From IMG/VR virus record IMGVR_UViG_3300035239_000037, positions 1-28,802 of that record: a stretch of 28,802 bases of DNA. One strand, 5' to 3'. The translations under genes and the position numbers were made by a program. Source of the DNA: a virus. Positions 27,853 to 28,802 of the stretch are shown here, in pieces. Under the pieces are notes generated by a model. It ran no database searches and was not told the origin of the DNA. It saw nothing but the letters and a program-made list of their open reading frames with translations. Position 1 is the stretch's first letter. Every line of letters starts with the position of its first letter.

Positions 27853-27981
27853 TTATTTAGTAGGCTTTTCCTGCTTCTCTTCTTTGACCTTCTTTAAAAA
27901 TTTATCAGAATCAACTTGAGTGATTAATGTCATACCTCTTTTGATAAAATCTTTACTTTTATCTGTTGGCGAATTACCCAT
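27853..27981 (-). CDS. Small lysine-rich protein (42 aa), function unknown
   Basis: MGNSPTDKSKDFIKRGMTLI then TQVDSDKFLKKVKEEKQEKP-TK. The start is well supported: AGGAG lies six bases before the ATG, the best-spaced ribosome site in the window, and the gene fits between the terminator at 28015-28036 and gp25. The protein is rich in Lys (12) and Glu with a helical centre and a charged tail; there is no membrane segment or recognised motif. It ends 18 bases before the gp25 start, so it is probably the first gene of the gp25-gp6-gp7-like unit. The role is unknown; a small virion or assembly factor is possible. Confidence 0.72.
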   Translation of the reverse strand: MGNSPTDKSKDFIKRGMTLITQVDSDKFLKKVKEEKQEKPTK

Positions 27982-27987
27982 TGTGCT

Positions 27988-27992
27988 CTCCT
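27988..27992 (-). promoter_or_regulatory. Shine-Dalgarno for the 42-residue protein
   Basis: Minus-strand AGGAG in CAGGAGAGCACA, six bases before the ATG at 27981. This near-ideal site is the main reason for calling such a short gene. Confidence 0.75.
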
Positions 27993-27993
27993 G

Positions 27994-28007
27994 TATTTTA
28001 TATTATA
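27994..28007 (-). promoter_or_regulatory. Candidate promoter box after the terminator (TATAATATAAAATA)
   Basis: Just downstream of the intrinsic terminator the minus strand reads TATAATATAAAATACAGGAG. It contains a perfect -10-like TATAAT (28002-28007) and TATAAAATA, one inserted A away from the late box. There is no plausible -35 (the position falls in the terminator stem). A promoter is expected here, because the terminator would otherwise cut off the gp25-gp6-gp7-like unit, but the box is near the ribosome site and AT-rich by nature. Confidence 0.38.
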
Positions 28008-28014
28008 ATTTATT

Positions 28015-28036
28015 AAAAAAAGGGGGTAATACCCCC
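28015..28036 (-). terminator. Intrinsic terminator after the 48-residue gene
   Basis: The minus strand reads GGGGGT-ATT-ACCCCC followed by seven T. This is a 6-bp stem with five G-C pairs and a 3-base loop ending directly at the U run, a textbook rho-independent terminator and the only one seen in the window. It starts six bases after the stop codon of the 48-residue gene. Confidence 0.92.
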
Positions 28037-28042
28037 AGTAAA

Positions 28043-28189
28043 TCAACCCCGACCTTGACCCCGATAACGCTTCTTTGCTTTGTTACGTGAAGTCGGAGTA
28101 TACTTCGTGTGCTTACCCATACCCTGTCTGGTTCTCTTGGGTTGCGATTCGATTGTGTCGTTACTAGACAGACTTGGACGATTTGCCAT
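28043..28189 (-). CDS. Small very basic protein (48 aa), function unknown
   Basis: MANRPSLSSNDTIESQPKRT then RQGMGKHTKYTPTSRNKAKK and RYRGQGRG. Thirteen Lys/Arg against two Asp/Glu give a net charge near +11, with the basic residues after position 17 and an RG-rich tail (RYRGQGRG). That composition suits binding nucleic acid or another polyanion, but no named family is recognised. The ATG has no clear Shine-Dalgarno. The gene is bracketed by a sigma70-like promoter (28213-28241) and a strong intrinsic terminator (28015-28036), so it appears to be its own transcription unit of about 190 bases between two late baseplate genes. Alternatives are a short RNA with a fortuitous frame or a late structural peptide. 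The codon-clean frame and the sharp fit between signals favour a real gene. Confidence 0.78.
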   Translation of the reverse strand: MANRPSLSSNDTIESQPKRTRQGMGKHTKYTPTSRNKAKKRYRGQGRG

Positions 28190-28212
28190 GAGTTTTAGTG
28201 TGAACTATAGTT

Positions 28213-28241
28213 ATTATACCACAAAATCAACCGCCTGCCAA
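28213..28241 (-). promoter_or_regulatory. Sigma70-like promoter TTGGCA-N17-TATAAT
   Basis: On the minus strand, TTGGCA at 28236-28241 (5 of 6 to TTGACA) and a perfect TATAAT at 28213-28218 are separated by exactly 17 bases. The expected start is near 28206, 17 bases before the ATG at 28189. The -35 lies inside the last codons of the PAAR gene. The sequence continues AATAACTATAG, which partly resembles a late box, so host-sigma and late recognition could overlap. Confidence 0.75.
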
Positions 28242-28544
28242 TACCGAGTGTGAACCTGATGCCATAACTGCAATACCACCAGGACCAAGACTTACCAGAA
28301 TATCCCCGATACGTGCTACTCCTCTTTTATTCACATATATTGTTAGAGATCCTAATGCAATCTGATCAATATGAGGAGATTTCTTTGGACAGACATGTGG
28401 TGCAGTTACATCTCCCACTTTTGCAGCAGGTAACTTATTAACTAATACTGTACCTATAGCACTTGTAATGGGTACTGGGAACCAACACCCATGTCCACTC
28501 TCGAAGTCGCCTAACCGACTTATTCCAGATCCTACTATCGCCAT
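28227..28544 (-). CDS. PAAR-domain spike-tip protein (gp5.4-like)
   Basis: A 105-residue PAAR-repeat protein. PAAR proteins form the sharp cone at the tip of the central spike of contractile tails (T4 gp5.4, about 97 residues) and of type VI secretion systems, usually holding one metal ion by His/Cys. Visible here are GDFESGHGCWFP (H18, C20), KVGDVTAPHVCP (H50, C52) with H58 after it, the IYVNKRGVARIGD strand-turn near 69-81, and GSHSVLAGG at the end with H99. Length and Gly/Val-rich strands fit the family. The start overlaps the previous stop by one base (TAATG), with AGGAGG ten bases upstream. No C-terminal effector extension is present. Confidence 0.92.
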   Translation of the reverse strand: MAIVGSGISRLGDFESGHGCWFPVPITSAIGTVLVNKLPAAKVGDVTAPHVCPKKSPHIDQIALGSLTIYVNKRGVARIGDILVSLGPGGIAVMASGSHSVLAGG

Positions 28545-28802
28545 TAGTACTTTGCCTCCTCTCCTGGTAATGCAGTCTTTTGTCTATTTATTCTATATTG
28601 TATACGTTTACCATGTGCCGTCCAGTTATTGACTACATCCATGTATGCCGGAAATACCCAAGTATATGGTGGACATGTACTCGTTACAGTAATCGTAAAG
28701 AATAGTCGTTCCATTATAATCATAGAAGGTTTCATTGACCACATATAACTACTATTCACTGATGCTTGCTCTGTCGCAATAGTTCCTTTAGTTAGCGCAG
28801 CA
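28544..28802 (-). CDS. Unrecognised protein, N-terminus cut by window edge
   Basis: The frame is open from the right edge for 85 codons to a TAA that overlaps the PAAR start. A GTG at 28759 is only one of several internal start options; codons upstream of it remain open to the edge (ALTKGTIATEQAS), so the real start is probably outside the window. The visible part contains MERLFFTITVTSTCPPYTWV, then AYMDVVNNWTAHGKRIQYRI, and ends with a basic tail (NRQKTALPGEEAKY). No family is recognised. Being directly upstream of a PAAR gene, it may be a baseplate hub or spike-related protein, but there is no motif to prove it. Confidence 0.7.
   Translation of the reverse strand, partial: AALTKGTIATEQASVNSSYMWSMKPSMIIMERLFFTITVTSTCPPYTWVFPAYMDVVNNWTAHGKRIQYRINRQKTALPGEEAKY
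28555..28560 (-). promoter_or_regulatory. Shine-Dalgarno for the PAAR gene
   Basis: Minus-strand AGGAGG, a perfect anti-16S match within GGAGAGGAGG, ten bases before the ATG at 28544 and inside the coding end of the upstream gene. It supports independent strong initiation of the PAAR protein in addition to TAATG coupling. Confidence 0.75.

Noticed and set aside
27839-27860. A-rich CTAAATAAAAATAAAAG before gp25 as a late promoter
   Set aside because: No match to TATAAATA at the needed positions, and the stretch overlaps the end of the 42-residue gene; it looks like general AT richness.

Overview
This window looks like part of the late structural region of a T4-like myovirus, most likely one infecting marine picocyanobacteria (Prochlorococcus or Synechococcus). 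A T4-like pelagiphage is a less likely alternative. The evidence is an AT-rich sequence, dense gene packing with every supported gene on the minus strand, and the T4 baseplate order PAAR tip, gp25, gp6, gp7-like, gp8, followed by fibre genes that start with a shared LRNVP...QRQE leader. No host gene, tRNA, integrase or insertion sequence was seen. Both window edges cut genes.

In transcription order (high to low coordinates) the window holds: the C-terminal end of an unrecognised protein (28544-28802); a PAAR spike-tip protein (28227-28544); a spacer with two small genes (28043-28189 and 27853-27981) bracketed by a good sigma70-like promoter and a clear intrinsic terminator; gp25 sheath initiator (27439-27834); gp6 baseplate wedge (25643-27439); a giant 3046-residue gp7-position protein (16498-25638); gp8 wedge (14555-16432) behind a doubled TATAAATA late promoter; a giant 2714-residue DUF4815-type structural protein (6371-14515); a 64-residue coiled-coil protein (6175-6369); two fibre-like proteins with related N-termini (4001-6178 and 2544-3962); a short glycine-linker structural protein (1869-2513); and a subtilisin-like serine protease with its full catalytic set, running off the left edge (1-1867).

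The PAAR tip, gp25, gp6, gp7-like and gp8 proteins should build the baseplate and start the sheath. The DUF4815 giant and fibre proteins should form the periphery and host-contact layer. Short spacings and 1-4 base overlaps imply co-translation.

The most unusual items are: (1) the giant gp7-like protein, which carries a cupredoxin-like segment with candidate His, Cys, His and Met copper ligands and a YHYH-like segment; (2) the virion-module subtilase with an I9-like propeptide and no signal peptide; and (3) a tiny promoter-gene-terminator unit for a very basic 48-residue protein between PAAR and gp25. All functional calls come from motif reading; no search or structure prediction was run.
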